Positions 55,353 through 64,000 of a DNA stretch of 64,000 bases are shown piece by piece. This DNA comes from Aphanizomenon flos-aquae FACHB-1287. GTDB taxonomy: Bacteria > Cyanobacteriota > Cyanobacteriia > Cyanobacteriales > Nostocaceae. The notes below the pieces were generated by a model, which searched no databases, had not been told where the DNA came from, and saw nothing but the letters and a program-made list of their open reading frames with translations. Location of the stretch: contig NZ_JACJTO010000016.1 of the NCBI RefSeq assembly GCF_014698755.1, positions 1 through 64,000 on the forward strand, given 5' to 3'. The position numbers and the translations under genes are program-made. Every line of letters starts with the position of its first letter. Position 1 is the stretch's first letter.

Positions 55353-55949
55353 ATGGTTATAGAAGTTAGTTCCATAATGTTCCTGCTGAGTCCACTCATG
55401 TTCGGCTCTTTTTTACCTTCCCTGCCCTTGGATAGCCTGTTCTCTACCCAGGGGATTATGATTATGCTGTTGGCGGCTTACGCTGGCGCTATGTGGATGT
55501 TCCTCAGTAGTGCCCCTAAAGTTTATACTGTTATGGTATCAGATTTAGAAGTTGCCCGACAGTTATACGAAGGATTGCTAGATTTGCCAGTGGCGGAAGT
55601 CCCTTTGCACTATTATTACAATTACGAGCAAACTATTGGTGCAACAGGTATTGACCCGCTGTATATGTCCGCTAGTTCCAATTGGTCTAATCCCACCATG
55701 AACAATGGTAGTGAAGGACTATGGTATCAACTCAAGAAAAATACTCAATTACATATTATCACTGGTGCAAGTTTAGGCAAAAAAGATCAGCATCGTCATG
55801 TTTGTTTTGATCATGATTGTCTAGAATTAATTTTAATGCGGGTGGAAGTCCGGGGTTTAAAGTTCAAAATTCGTAACCAAAAGCCTTTAAATTTTTTAGT
55901 TAAGGATTATGAAGGGCGTGTCATTGAAATGGCTGAAGTTGCTAATTAG
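55353..55949 (+). CDS. VOC/glyoxalase-like protein with N-terminal membrane segment
   Basis: 198 residues from the ATG at 55353; an ATG at 55377 is also possible. The first ~45 residues hold two hydrophobic stretches (MFLLSPLMFGSFLPSLPL and IMIMLLAAYAGAMWMFLSSA). The rest resembles a vicinal-oxygen-chelate domain (VYTVMVSDLEVARQLYEGLL, LPVAEVPLHYYYNYE, HRHVCFDHDCLELILMRVEV, LNFLVKDYEGRVIEMAE), with His residues suited to metal binding. The family is conserved in cyanobacteria and its substrate is unknown. It is divergent from the sigma-like gene. Confidence 0.7.
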   Translation: MVIEVSSIMFLLSPLMFGSFLPSLPLDSLFSTQGIMIMLLAAYAGAMWMFLSSAPKVYTVMVSDLEVARQLYEGLLDLPVAEVPLHYYYNYEQTIGATGIDPLYMSASSNWSNPTMNNGSEGLWYQLKKNTQLHIITGASLGKKDQHRHVCFDHDCLELILMRVEVRGLKFKIRNQKPLNFLVKDYEGRVIEMAEVAN

Positions 55950-56273
55950 TCCTGGGGGTGTGTTGGGTTTTCCTAATGCACCCTAAACTGTAATTTCTGA
56001 ACATAAGGTGTTAAATTTTACTTTCAACCATTTTGATTTCTGCACAAGAAAGACGAAGAGAGAATAAAGTCAAGTATACAATATGAGTCTAACAAAAACA
56101 GTCAGGTACTCATCAGGTAATATATTCGCTTTCCCCCCAATTGTCTAAAAAAAAGCCCAAGAACGAAACTACAATAATCTGTACCTCTAGAGGGATAAAA
56201 ACTAACTAACTTAGCTTTTATAGTTCAGACTAAATAGGTCTTAATCAAAAAATAACTCAGGGGAATATGCTTA
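55950..56273. other. Intergenic region without recognised gene
   Basis: 324 bases between two plus-strand genes. The first 40 bases (GTGTTGGGTTTTCCTAATGC then ACCCTAAAC) are a decayed form of the GTTGGGTT...AACCCAAC repeat. The rest should contain the promoter of the radical SAM gene, but no boxes were recognised. Confidence 0.45.
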
Positions 56274-57851
56274 ATGAAAGCTTTATTAATTTGGCCGATA
56301 ATGCCTAATTCCTTCTGGTCTTATCAGGAAACTCTTGATTTAGCAAATCTGCGGGCTACCAATCCCCCATTAGGTTTAATTACCGTCGCAGCGATGTTAC
56401 CAACTGATTGGGAAATTAAATTAAGCGATCGCAATGTTCGTCTAGAAACAGATGCAGATTGGGAATGGTGTGATCTGGTGATCATCTCTGCAATGATTAT
56501 CCAGAAACAGGATTTTAGTCAATTAATTCAGAAAGGTAAAAAATTAGGTAAAAAAGTCGTAGTCGGCGGACCATTTGCCACATCTGTTCCAGAATTTGCC
56601 CTGGAAGCAGGAGCAGATTACTTAATTTTAGATGAAGGAGAAATCACTATTCCCATGTTTTTAGAAGCTTTAGAAAAAGGAGAAGAAAAAGGAATTTTCC
56701 GAGCTACAGAAAAACCAGATGTTACCACAACTCCCTTACCCAGATTTGATTTATTAGATCTAAATGCTTATATAGCAATGACTGTCCAATTTTCACGTGG
56801 TTGTCCATTCCAATGTGAATTTTGCGATATTATTACCCTTTTTGGTCGCAAACCCCGCACAAAAACACCTGAACAAATTCTCGCAGAATTAGAAGTATTA
56901 TATAAGATGGGTTGGTGGCGTTATGTGTTTATCGTTGATGATAACTTTATTGGCAATAAACGCAATGCTAAAGTCTTTTTAAAGGCATTAATTCCCTGGA
57001 TGGAAGAACGTAATTATCCCTTTGCTTTATTAACAGAAGCTTCTTTGAATTTAGCAGAAGATGACGAATTACTAGAATTAATGGTGAAAGCTGGTTTTGT
57101 CCAGATATTTATGGGAATTGAAACCCCTGATGTCGATAGTTTAGTAGGAATTAATAAACCCCAAAATACCCGTAATTCATTAGTTGAATCTTGCCATAAA
57201 ATTACTAAAGCCGGATTACAAATTATGTCTGGTTTTATTTTAGGATTTGATGGTGAAAAACCAGGAGCAGGTAAACGGATTCAAGAGTTTATAGAAGCAA
57301 CCTGTATTCCCCAAGCTCATTTGAATTTACTGCAAGCTTTACCCAATACGGCTATGTGGACTCGCTTGCAAAAAGAAGGAAGATTAATAGACGGGTTAGG
57401 TGAATTTTTCGGTTCTCAAAAATCTTTAATGAATTTTATTCCTACTCGGCCAATGTCCGAAATTGCCGAGGAATTTATTGATGCTTTTTGGAATCTATAT
57501 GAGCCTATGCCCTATCTAAAACGGACTTTTCGCCATTTTATGATGATGGAAGGTTGGCGGGCTAAATATCAACGCACTTTAACTAAATCGGAGTTAAAAT
57601 TTTTAATTTCTATTTGTTGGCGACAGGGAGGATTACGTTCTACACGGTTTGTTTTTTGGAGGCAATTAATAATCATGACTTGGCGTAAACCTCATCTATT
57701 ATATGATTATTTAATCGCCTTGGGTACAGGTGAACATTTTTTCAAGTTCCGTCATGAAGTTAAGGCAGAAATAGAATCAGAATTAGCCCAATTTCAACAG
57801 CATGAGCAGGAGCAAAAAGCAATAAGTTTACAGTTAGAAACCGTCAGTTAA
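56274..57851 (+). CDS. B12-binding domain radical SAM protein
   Basis: 525 residues. The N-terminal ~150 residues are a cobalamin-binding-type Rossmann domain (ALLIWPIMPNSFWSYQETLD, LGLITVAAMLPTDWEIKLSD, KKVVVGGPFATSVPEFALEA). The radical SAM cluster motif CxxxCxxC is in FSRGCPFQCEFCDII at about residue 178. The C-terminal ~170 residues (IAEEFIDAFWNLYEPMPYLK, RQLIIMTWRKPHLLYDYLIA) match the DUF4070 group. Members act as methylases or in lipid and pigment modification; the substrate is not known here. It stands alone between STRR-free spacers. Confidence 0.92.
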   Translation: MKALLIWPIMPNSFWSYQETLDLANLRATNPPLGLITVAAMLPTDWEIKLSDRNVRLETDADWEWCDLVIISAMIIQKQDFSQLIQKGKKLGKKVVVGGPFATSVPEFALEAGADYLILDEGEITIPMFLEALEKGEEKGIFRATEKPDVTTTPLPRFDLLDLNAYIAMTVQFSRGCPFQCEFCDIITLFGRKPRTKTPEQILAELEVLYKMGWWRYVFIVDDNFIGNKRNAKVFLKALIPWMEERNYPFALLTEASLNLAEDDELLELMVKAGFVQIFMGIETPDVDSLVGINKPQNTRNSLVESCHKITKAGLQIMSGFILGFDGEKPGAGKRIQEFIEATCIPQAHLNLLQALPNTAMWTRLQKEGRLIDGLGEFFGSQKSLMNFIPTRPMSEIAEEFIDAFWNLYEPMPYLKRTFRHFMMMEGWRAKYQRTLTKSELKFLISICWRQGGLRSTRFVFWRQLIIMTWRKPHLLYDYLIALGTGEHFFKFRHEVKAEIESELAQFQQHEQEQKAISLQLETVS

Positions 57852-58199
57852 GTTGCTCAATTACAAATAGTTTATCCCCCAATCCTTGACTTTTGTATAA
57901 GTCTGGGATTTATTTATTATCATTAAGTGATTTTATCGAAAATTTAATTGTAAAATTTTGTATATATATCCTTCCCCAGTTTCATGAAGTAACCAATTTA
58001 TTCACTGTTTCCTGTTCCCTAAAACTCAAAAACTTTATACCTCACTATCATCCAGTTTTCTTTGGTATAATATTACAGTGAGTAACCAGAAAATAACCCA
58101 AATATGTCACAAAAGGTAAAATTATTCTTATCCTTGAGATTTAAGGATTTTTGTTTTATCTTTATAATATTCAACTGAATTTTAATCAAGGGGTATCAA
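57852..58199. other. Intergenic region without recognised gene
   Basis: 348 AT-rich bases between two plus-strand genes. A 62-codon frame at 57893-58081 has no ribosome binding site and an unlikely composition, and I do not accept it. AAGGGG lies at 58189-58194, serving the next gene. Nothing else is seen. Confidence 0.5.
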
Positions 58200-58658
58200 A
58201 TGAGAAAATTAATCAAAAGATTCCTAGGATTTACTAGTGATAAAAGCTTTATATACTTAATCGAAATCACTGAAGTAATAGTTTCCAAATTACTAGCGTT
58301 ATTAATGCTCATAGTAATTTTTGCCTGTCTTGCTGATTTGGCAATATTTATTTTTCAAGAAATTCTTTCTCCAGAAGTAAGTGGTTTTAGTCAAACATTG
58401 TTTAAAACTTTTGGACTATTTCTCAACGTTTTAATTGCCTTAGAAATTTTAGAAAATATTACTGGTTACCTCAAAAAGCACGTTTTACAAGTAGAGTTAG
58501 TTATTGTTACTTCTCTAATTGCTATTGCTAGAAAAATTATTATTCTTGATTTGAAGGTGACTGAAGGTCTAGAAATTATTGGTTTAGGTTTTGCAATTCT
58601 TGCCCTATCAATTAGTTATTTTATAATTCGGAGTAGCAATTCTAAAAAAGAAGATTAA
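58200..58658 (+). CDS. PsiE-like small membrane protein
   Basis: 152 residues with four predicted membrane helices at about 28-52, 68-85, 100-115 and 123-143. The region LIALEILENITGYLKKH, VELVIVTSLIAIARKIIILD and GLGFAILALSISYFIIR is typical of the phosphate-starvation-inducible PsiE family. The molecular function of the family is unknown. The ATG at 58200 is preceded by AAGGGG. No Pho box was identified. Confidence 0.8.
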   Translation: MRKLIKRFLGFTSDKSFIYLIEITEVIVSKLLALLMLIVIFACLADLAIFIFQEILSPEVSGFSQTLFKTFGLFLNVLIALEILENITGYLKKHVLQVELVIVTSLIAIARKIIILDLKVTEGLEIIGLGFAILALSISYFIIRSSNSKKED

Positions 58659-58970
58659 ATGAGGGTAATTACTAGTATGATTAATTTTCCGGTTGGGTCT
58701 TTCGTGTTAGCTTTGGAAAAAAGTGCTACAGTGTAAATATAGTATATTTCCCGATACTAAAAAAATGAGCTTATTTTAGACACTCTAAAATTATTTAATA
58801 CTTAGTCGAGAATTAACCAAATAGTTCTGGAGTATGTTAGCTTTTCCTGACATAGAGTGATCTACCTTATCCCGACCGGCAATTGACAAAAACTTTTCCA
58901 TAATTTGTGTTACAAGTGCCAAGAATTTGATAAATTAATACATAGTTAGCAACAATTAGGAAAAATTACG
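58659..58970. other. Intergenic region upstream of sat
   Basis: 312 bases that should hold the sat promoter. TATAGTATATTTCCCGATAC at 58738-58757 is AT-rich with a possible -10 box, but there is no firm consensus. No gene, RNA or long repeat is seen. Confidence 0.45.
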
Positions 58971-60146
58971 TTGAGTTACCATCCAGATGCCATTGTCCCC
59001 CACGGTGGAGAGTTAATTAACCGGGTTGCTTCCTCAGCACAAAGAGAAATATTTCTCTCCAAAGCTGACTTTTTACCGCGTGTGGAACTTGATGAGCGAG
59101 CAGTTTCTGATTTAGAAATGATTGCCATTGGCGGTTTTAGTCCTCTTCAAGGCTTCATGAACCAAGACGACTACAACCGGGTCGTCACAGAAATGCGGTT
59201 AGCGAACGGTATTGTCTGGTCAATTCCCATTACACTGTCTGTAACCGAAGCAGTAGCAACTCCTCTAGAAGAAGGGGGTTTAGTGCGTCTGGATAACTCC
59301 AGAGGCGAGTTTATTGGGGTATTGGAACTAACCCAGAAATATACTTACGACAAACAACAGGAAGCTATCAATGTTTATCGTACCGATGACGCTAAACATC
59401 CCGGAGTACAAGTAGTTTATAACCAAGGTTCTATCAACCTAGCTGGTGATATTTGGTTATTGCAACGTGACTCTCATCCCCATTTTCCCAGCTACCAAAT
59501 TGATCCAGCGGCTTCACGGCAAATGTTTCGAGAAAAAACCTGGAAAACCATTGTTGGTTTCCAAACTCGCAATCCTATCCACCGGGCCCATGAATATATT
59601 CAAAAATGCGCCTTAGAAACCGTTGATGGTCTATTTTTACACCCGTTGGTAGGGGCAACTAAAGAAGACGATATTGCCGCTGATGTGCGGATGCGTTGTT
59701 ATGAAATTTTACTAGAACACTATTACCCTGTAGATAGGGTAATTTTGGCAATTAACCCCGCAGCAATGCGTTATGCAGGTCCCAGAGAAGCAATTTTCCA
59801 TGCTTTAGTGCGGAAAAATTACGGCTGTACACATTTTATTGTCGGACGTGATCATGCTGGTGTAGGTGACTATTACGGCACTTATGATGCTCAATATATC
59901 TTCGATGAATTTGCCCCGGAAGAGTTGGGAATTGTACCAATGAAGTTTGAACACGCTTTCTATTGCCAGCGTACCAAACAAATGGCTACAACGAAAACCA
60001 GTCCTAGCACTCCAGAGGAACGGGTTCACCTGTCTGGAACAAAGGTACGGGAAATGTTACGTCGGGGTGAGTTACCACCACCGGAATTTTCTCGCCCAGA
60101 AGTAGCGGCTGAATTAACCCGGGCTATGCAAATTTCACCTGTATAA
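58971..60146 (+). CDS. sat: Sulfate adenylyltransferase (ATP sulfurylase)
   Basis: 391 residues. It activates sulfate with ATP to adenosine 5'-phosphosulfate, the first step of sulfate assimilation. Motifs are the PUA-like N-terminal domain (ISLS-type [20 protein letters not shown]), the catalytic [18 protein letters not shown], and [17 protein letters not shown] with [19 protein letters not shown]. It is the monofunctional homo-oligomeric type used by cyanobacteria. The start is TTG at 58971, with AGGAAAA about 10 bases upstream; no ATG fits the family's N-terminus better ([18 protein letters not shown]). Confidence 0.97.
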   Translation: MSYHPDAIVPHGGELINRVASSAQREIFLSKADFLPRVELDERAVSDLEMIAIGGFSPLQGFMNQDDYNRVVTEMRLANGIVWSIPITLSVTEAVATPLEEGGLVRLDNSRGEFIGVLELTQKYTYDKQQEAINVYRTDDAKHPGVQVVYNQGSINLAGDIWLLQRDSHPHFPSYQIDPAASRQMFREKTWKTIVGFQTRNPIHRAHEYIQKCALETVDGLFLHPLVGATKEDDIAADVRMRCYEILLEHYYPVDRVILAINPAAMRYAGPREAIFHALVRKNYGCTHFIVGRDHAGVGDYYGTYDAQYIFDEFAPEELGIVPMKFEHAFYCQRTKQMATTKTSPSTPEERVHLSGTKVREMLRRGELPPPEFSRPEVAAELTRAMQISPV

Positions 60147-60229
60147 GTTTAGATTAAGATTAGAAACTTTACTGTATAGACTTTAGCCTTTAAGCTATTA
60201 GCTGATGGGCTGGAGTCTGATAGCTAATT

Positions 60230-62344
60230 ATGAAACGGCGTAATTTTTTACAGCGGGTTGGCAGCTTATTAGCGGCCTTGGGGTTGGCTGAAACTGAATG
60301 GTTAAGTTTGGGAAATTCCTATTACCAAGCTTTAGCACAATCTAGCCAGCGTAAGTTGGCATTATTGATAGGGATTAATCAATATCCACAAATCCCTGTC
60401 CTTGGTGGTTGTGTTACCGATGTGGAATTGCAAACAGAATTGTTAATTAATCGTTGTGGCTTTGCAGCGTCAGATATTCTCACGTTAACTGACAAACAAG
60501 CTGGTAAAGATTTTATTAAGGCGGCTTTTTCGGAGCATTTGGGTAAGCAAGTCAAATCTGGAGATGTGGTAATTTTCCATTTTTCTGGTTATGGTACTCG
60601 TGTTAATTCGGGAATGGGAATATTACAAAATGCTATAATTCCTGTTGATGAAAATAATTTCCTAGGGACAACATCTAGCAACTATTTATTAGAAGAAAAT
60701 CTGTTACGGTTATTAAGATCGTTACCGACAAATCGGGTCACAGCAGTATTAGATACTAGTTACTATCATGTTGATGAATTAAAACCTATGGGTTTGCGAA
60801 TGCGTACCCGTCCAGAATTATCAACGGCAATTTTATCAAAAGAAGAATTAGAGTTTTTATGGCAATTTAAAAGTCAGAAATTTGTTAATAAGCCTCTAAT
60901 TATTCAGGCTACTTCAGAAGCAAATCAGCAAGCAGGAGAATTTCTTTTCTCTAATTGGAGTGCAGGATTATTAACTTATGCTTTAACTCAATATCTGTGG
61001 GAAACTATCCCAGCCAAAACTATCACGGTTTTTCTTTCTGGTGTTACTACTTCTATATATCGGTTAGGTGGTAAACAACAACCGGGTCTATTAAATGAGC
61101 TAAAAGAATCTCACAATGCTTTAATTATTGATTATTTACCGATTAATAACTTGAGAGGTATTGGCGCGGTTCAAGCAATAGAAGAAAATGGCAAGTTAGT
61201 CAAGTTGTGGTTAGGAGGATTACCGCCCCAAGTTCTCGCCAATTATGGTGTAAATTCTTGTTTAACTTTGGAGACGGGTGTAGAGTTATTGATTAAATCA
61301 CGCAGTGGGTTAATAGCCACAGCCGAATTGATAAATCAAGGGATTGATAGTCTACCTCAAGTTGGGCAAATGGTCCAAGAGATTATTCGTGTATTACCCC
61401 GGAATATTCATGTTAATGTGGCTTTAGATCAGGGTTTGGAAAGAATTGAACGGGTAGATGCTACTAGTGTTTTTTCCGGGATTAGTCGAATTGCCAATAT
61501 TGCTACCGCAGAAGAAACGGCTGATTACGTGTTTGGTAAAGTTGCTAAAGTACCCAGTCGTTATGGTCTTTTTTGCTTGAGTGGTGAGGTGATTCTTAAT
61601 ACTATAGGGGAAATTGAAGAAGCGGTGAAGGTAGCAGTACAGCGATTAACACCAAAATTTTCAACCTTGTTAGCTTCCAAGTTGTGGCAACTTACAGAAA
61701 ATAAAGATTCTTCGCGTCTACCTGTGAAGGTAAGTCTAGAGATTGTTAACAAAATTGTATCCCATGTTTTTATGGTGAGGGACACTTTGGGAAATCCTGT
61801 TCAGGATAACACTTTTCAAGTACCTGGTTATGAGGGAATTACCATGCCAACAATTCCTGTGGGTAGTCGCTGGCAATATAAAATTGAAAATTTGAGCGAT
61901 CGCCCGATATACTTAGTTTTAGTGGGGTTAAATAATCATCAAGATCCCTTTGCTTTTTATCATTGGGAAGTTTTATCACAGAAGAATATTCCTCCTACGA
62001 AACCCCAATTAGTAGAAATCTTGATTCCCCCAGGTAAAACCGTCAAAATCCCCGACAATCATCCAATAGCTGGCTGGTTACTTCCCACTCGTTATACTTT
62101 TTGTGAACACCAAATTATTTTGAGTACAGCACCGTTTCAGGAAACTCTTACGGCATTAGCGATCGCTAAATATCCTACCACAGATCAACAGGCTATTAGT
62201 CCTATTGTCAACCCTTTAGAAGTTGCCCAAGCCATATTACAAGATTTACATAATGCTAGTAATGTTACAACTGACATCAATGATGCCTATGTTTTGGATG
62301 TTAATAATTGGGCAAGTTTGAACTTTAGTTTTCAAGTAGTGTAA
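60230..62344 (+). CDS. Tat-exported caspase-family protein with altered active site (pseudo-orthocaspase)
   Basis: 704 residues. The N-terminus MKRRNFLQRVGSLLAALGLA is a twin-arginine signal (RRNFLQ), ending near LAQSSQ. A caspase-type (C14) p20 domain follows: KLALLIGINQYPQIPVLGGC, VVIFHFSGYGTRV, TAVLDTSYYH. The catalytic His of the usual SGHG is Tyr121 and the catalytic Cys of the usual D-C/S-C is Ser177, so protease activity by the known dyad is not expected. Orthocaspases with this Tyr-Ser change are known in cyanobacteria. The C-terminal ~400 residues are a family-specific region (SVFSGISRIANIATAEETAD, a beta-rich DUF4384-like stretch, PFAFYHWEVLSQ). It likely acts in the periplasm or thylakoid lumen as a non-proteolytic partner. 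Confidence 0.9.
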   Translation: MKRRNFLQRVGSLLAALGLAETEWLSLGNSYYQALAQSSQRKLALLIGINQYPQIPVLGGCVTDVELQTELLINRCGFAASDILTLTDKQAGKDFIKAAFSEHLGKQVKSGDVVIFHFSGYGTRVNSGMGILQNAIIPVDENNFLGTTSSNYLLEENLLRLLRSLPTNRVTAVLDTSYYHVDELKPMGLRMRTRPELSTAILSKEELEFLWQFKSQKFVNKPLIIQATSEANQQAGEFLFSNWSAGLLTYALTQYLWETIPAKTITVFLSGVTTSIYRLGGKQQPGLLNELKESHNALIIDYLPINNLRGIGAVQAIEENGKLVKLWLGGLPPQVLANYGVNSCLTLETGVELLIKSRSGLIATAELINQGIDSLPQVGQMVQEIIRVLPRNIHVNVALDQGLERIERVDATSVFSGISRIANIATAEETADYVFGKVAKVPSRYGLFCLSGEVILNTIGEIEEAVKVAVQRLTPKFSTLLASKLWQLTENKDSSRLPVKVSLEIVNKIVSHVFMVRDTLGNPVQDNTFQVPGYEGITMPTIPVGSRWQYKIENLSDRPIYLVLVGLNNHQDPFAFYHWEVLSQKNIPPTKPQLVEILIPPGKTVKIPDNHPIAGWLLPTRYTFCEHQIILSTAPFQETLTALAIAKYPTTDQQAISPIVNPLEVAQAILQDLHNASNVTTDINDAYVLDVNNWASLNFSFQVV

Positions 62345-62395
62345 ACACGCAATGGGGTATTATAGTTACGTATCCTACTATAGATTCAAAATTGT

Positions 62396-62949
62396 ATGGA
62401 ATTTTACTTATCTGCTGATAATTATTTCAACCGAGGGAATACTTTGTGCCTTTCAGGTGATTATGAGGGTGGAATTAAAGCTTACGATCAAGCCATTCAA
62501 ATACAACCCTTCCATGAAGTATACCAAAATCGCGGTGTAGCACTATTTTTTTAGATCGAGAGGAAGATGCACTTGTATCTTTCAACAAAGCTATTGAACT
62601 TAAACCAGAATTTTACCAAGCTTGGTACAGTCGGGGTGTTTTACGCCTAAAACGAATGAAAGATATATATTTAGGTCCAGGTTCATTAGACCTGTCCGAA
62701 GAAAGCAAAAAACAATATAAAGAAGCAATAGAATCTTTTAACAAGACTATTGAAATCGAACAAAAATACCACCGAGCTTGGTATGATAGAGCAGAATGTT
62801 ATGCAATAATTCAGGAAGTGGATTTAGCTATAAAGGACTTAAAACAAGCTATTGACCTTAATCACGAATACAAAACCAAAGCAAAAACTAACACTTACTT
62901 TGATGAAATTAGAGAAGATGAGCGATTTAAGAAATTGATAGAAGACTAA
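62396..62949 (+). pseudogene. TPR protein gene broken by a frameshift at a T7 tract
   Basis: From ATG 62396 the frame gives MEFYLSADNYFNRGNTLCLS, then GDYEGGIKAYDQAIQIQPF, then HEVYQNRGVALFF and a TAG at 62552-62554. In a second frame directly after, LDREEDALVSFNKAIELKPE continues the TPR register to the stop at 62949 (IEIEQKYHRAWYDRAECYAI, ending FKKLIED). One extra T in the T7 run (62547-62553) would join the two into a ~184-residue protein with about four TPR units. It may be a real loss, a phase-variable switch, slippage, or a sequencing error in a homopolymer. Confidence 0.8.
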
Positions 62950-62954
62950 ATTTA

Positions 62955-63071
62955 TGGCGTTGGTGAATGAAAGTATGAATTTATCTCACCCTTCCGACGC
63001 AAAGATTAGGAGTTTGAGAAATGGAATTTTTGATTTTCATACCTCAATATGGCTATCTATCACCAACGCCA
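62955..63071. repeat. MITE-like element with 12-bp perfect terminal inverted repeats
   Basis: TGGCGTTGGTGA (62955-62966) and TCACCAACGCCA (63060-63071) flank 93 bases of AT-rich DNA. No ORF lies inside. The arms could form a long stem. It is immediately upstream of the toxin-antitoxin pair. Confidence 0.7.
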
Positions 63072-63116
63072 AAAATGTTATATTAAACGCAAAGCTACCA
63101 CAACAATCAAAAACTT

Positions 63117-63452
63117 ATGATAGCGAGTAATATTAGACAACAAATTCTAGATCATCTTCAACCATTACCTGGAGAACAAGTAAAAACCCTTCTATTAACA
63201 TGGCTAACTGGTACATCTGGGGAATTAGAAGATTTTGAGCGGTTGCTGACAAATAAACCTACTCAAACCACAGAAGAATCACTTGAGTATGGCGAAATAG
63301 ATGCAGAACTAAATTTTCAACCTCTCACTGAAGCCGACATGATTCAGCAAAGTAAATCTGCGCTAGAAGCCTACCGTCGCACGGGTTCAGGAGTAGAACA
63401 TGAACGAGTGCGGGAATGGGTAAATAGCTTAGGAATCAATCAAGAACGCTGA
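63117..63452 (+). CDS. Putative antitoxin of a ParE-type system
   Basis: 111 residues. The N-terminal helix pair (IRQQILDHLQPLPGEQVKTL) is followed by an acidic middle and a C-terminal segment rich in charged residues (DMIQQSKSALEAYRRTGSGV). I do not recognise a ParD DNA-binding ribbon with certainty. Its role follows from position: its stop TGA shares one base with the ATG of the ParE-like gene. A start at 63117 (MIASNIRQQ) is the only good one. Expected to bind and neutralise the toxin and perhaps repress the operon. Confidence 0.7.
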   Translation: MIASNIRQQILDHLQPLPGEQVKTLLLTWLTGTSGELEDFERLLTNKPTQTTEESLEYGEIDAELNFQPLTEADMIQQSKSALEAYRRTGSGVEHERVREWVNSLGINQER

Positions 63453-63742
63453 TGTCTCAGATAGTTTGGACCCAAACTGCAATTAACGACTTAAATCGTC
63501 ATTACGATTTTATCGCACTTAATGATGTTAACGCAGCAGCACGCGCAGTACAAACAATAGTCTCTTCTAGCGATACTCTACAGCAAAATCCACATCGAGG
63601 CGCGATTGTAGATGAGGTAGCAGGATTACGAAAACTTTTAGTTTCTTTTGGTAAATACGGCTATATTATTCACTACGCTATTCTTGAAGATGATGTGATT
63701 ATTTTACGCATCTATCATGGGCGAGAGAATAGACCGATTTAA
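63452..63742 (+). CDS. RelE/ParE family toxin
   Basis: 96 residues of the RelE/ParE fold: an N-terminal strand and helix (IVWTQTAINDLNRHYDFIAL), AARAVQTIVSSSDTLQQNPH with the RG of HRGAIVDEVAGLRKLLV, and the final strands YGYIIHYAILEDDVIILRIY followed by HGRE. This matches ParE more closely than RelE, which would act on DNA gyrase rather than mRNA. The gene is coupled to the upstream antitoxin (ATG overlaps TGA). Likely a complete and working module. Confidence 0.87.
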   Translation: MSQIVWTQTAINDLNRHYDFIALNDVNAAARAVQTIVSSSDTLQQNPHRGAIVDEVAGLRKLLVSFGKYGYIIHYAILEDDVIILRIYHGRENRPI

Positions 63743-63768
63743 TCAGTCAGTTCTCATTCCCTATTCCC

Positions 63769-64000
63769 TTACAAATACTTCTCTAACAACAAAGCCAACT
63801 TCTCCTTAGTTGCTGCTGGTGCTTTCTCCAAATTCGTCAAAATCGCATATTTCAAAGCCGAATGCGCCTCACTAGCAGGAGGATTTGCACTCAACCGCTT
63901 CACAGTTTCTTGAATTACCTTTTGTGCATTTGCTGCATTTTTATGTAAATTCCCAATTACCATTTCCACCGTCACAGTATCATGATCTGGATGCCAACAA
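63769..64000 (-). CDS. Hypothetical protein, C-terminal part (cut by the window end)
   Basis: The frame is open from the window edge to the stop at 63769: [76 protein letters not shown]. At least 76 residues, helical; a short HEAT-like or effector-associated helical end is possible, but I do not recognise the family. The true start lies outside. It is convergent with the toxin gene. Confidence 0.6.
   Translation of the reverse strand, partial: CWHPDHDTVTVEMVIGNLHKNAANAQKVIQETVKRLSANPPASEAHSALKYAILTNLEKAPAATKEKLALLLEKYL

Noticed and set aside
57893-58081. 62-codon plus-strand ORF
   Set aside because: It starts in the spacer after the radical SAM gene without a ribosome binding site, and its sequence has no coding character.

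Overview
This is a chromosomal segment of a filamentous, heterocyst-type cyanobacterium (order Nostocales; the Anabaena/Dolichospermum/Nostoc side is my inference). The evidence is the cyanobacterial 5S rRNA, ndhH, chlB, a split RNA polymerase beta' (rpoC1 plus rpoC2), frequent GCGATCGC (HIP1) octamers inside genes, low GC, and several arrays of 7-bp tandem repeats (STRR) known from heterocystous genomes. No complete insertion sequence, CRISPR array or tRNA was found.

Layout. 1-165: 3' part of a 5S rRNA gene and its terminator, closing an rRNA operon that lies outside the window. 248-3720 (minus): a degraded ORF and a one-polypeptide restriction-modification enzyme. 4040-5224: ndhH. 5334-9564 (minus): a coiled-coil membrane protein, then a compact run arsS > radical SAM protein > methyltransferase-like protein. 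9821-11636 (minus): a two-gene cassette of a small helical protein and a TIR-FGE protein whose last ~40 residues look like the variable repeat of a diversity-generating retroelement (DGR). An Rpn-type nuclease gene follows, and then arsM, so the cassette lies between the two arsenosugar genes. 13950-14782: a manganese (yybP-ykoY) riboswitch and an UPF0016 Mn exporter gene. 14832-21314: a TPR protein, an unknown protein, a DUF39 protein, hisD, rpsT and tatD. 22012-31955: rpoB, rpoC1 and rpoC2, with STRR arrays before, between and after them. 32139-44159: a GIY-YIG protein, a fructosamine kinase, an M16 peptidase, a COG0523 metal chaperone, Uma2 proteins, cysS, the TldD/TldE pair split by a Uma2 gene, and an ABC-F ATPase. 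44365-48335: nadC and a small accessory patch of decayed antitoxin-like genes and unknown proteins. 48565-55145 (minus): chlB, a MacB-like permease, a MacA-like adaptor, a TPR protein and a sigma-like protein. 55353-62344: a VOC-like membrane protein, a B12-binding radical SAM protein, a PsiE-like protein, sat (ATP sulfurylase) and a Tat-exported pseudo-caspase. 62396-64000: a frameshifted TPR gene, a 117-bp inverted-repeat element, a ParE-type toxin-antitoxin pair and the 3' end of an unknown gene.

The best candidate for an under-described system is the 9.72-11.64 kb cassette. It joins a TIR effector domain to a C-type-lectin-fold FGE domain that carries a candidate DGR variable repeat. No reverse transcriptase or template repeat was seen in the window, so any diversification would have to act in trans. 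Other points of interest are the caspase whose His/Cys dyad reads Tyr/Ser, a T7 tract that breaks the neighbouring TPR gene, repeat DNA translated inside cysS, and an ~11-kb island of G-over-C skew that begins inside rpoB and ignores gene direction.
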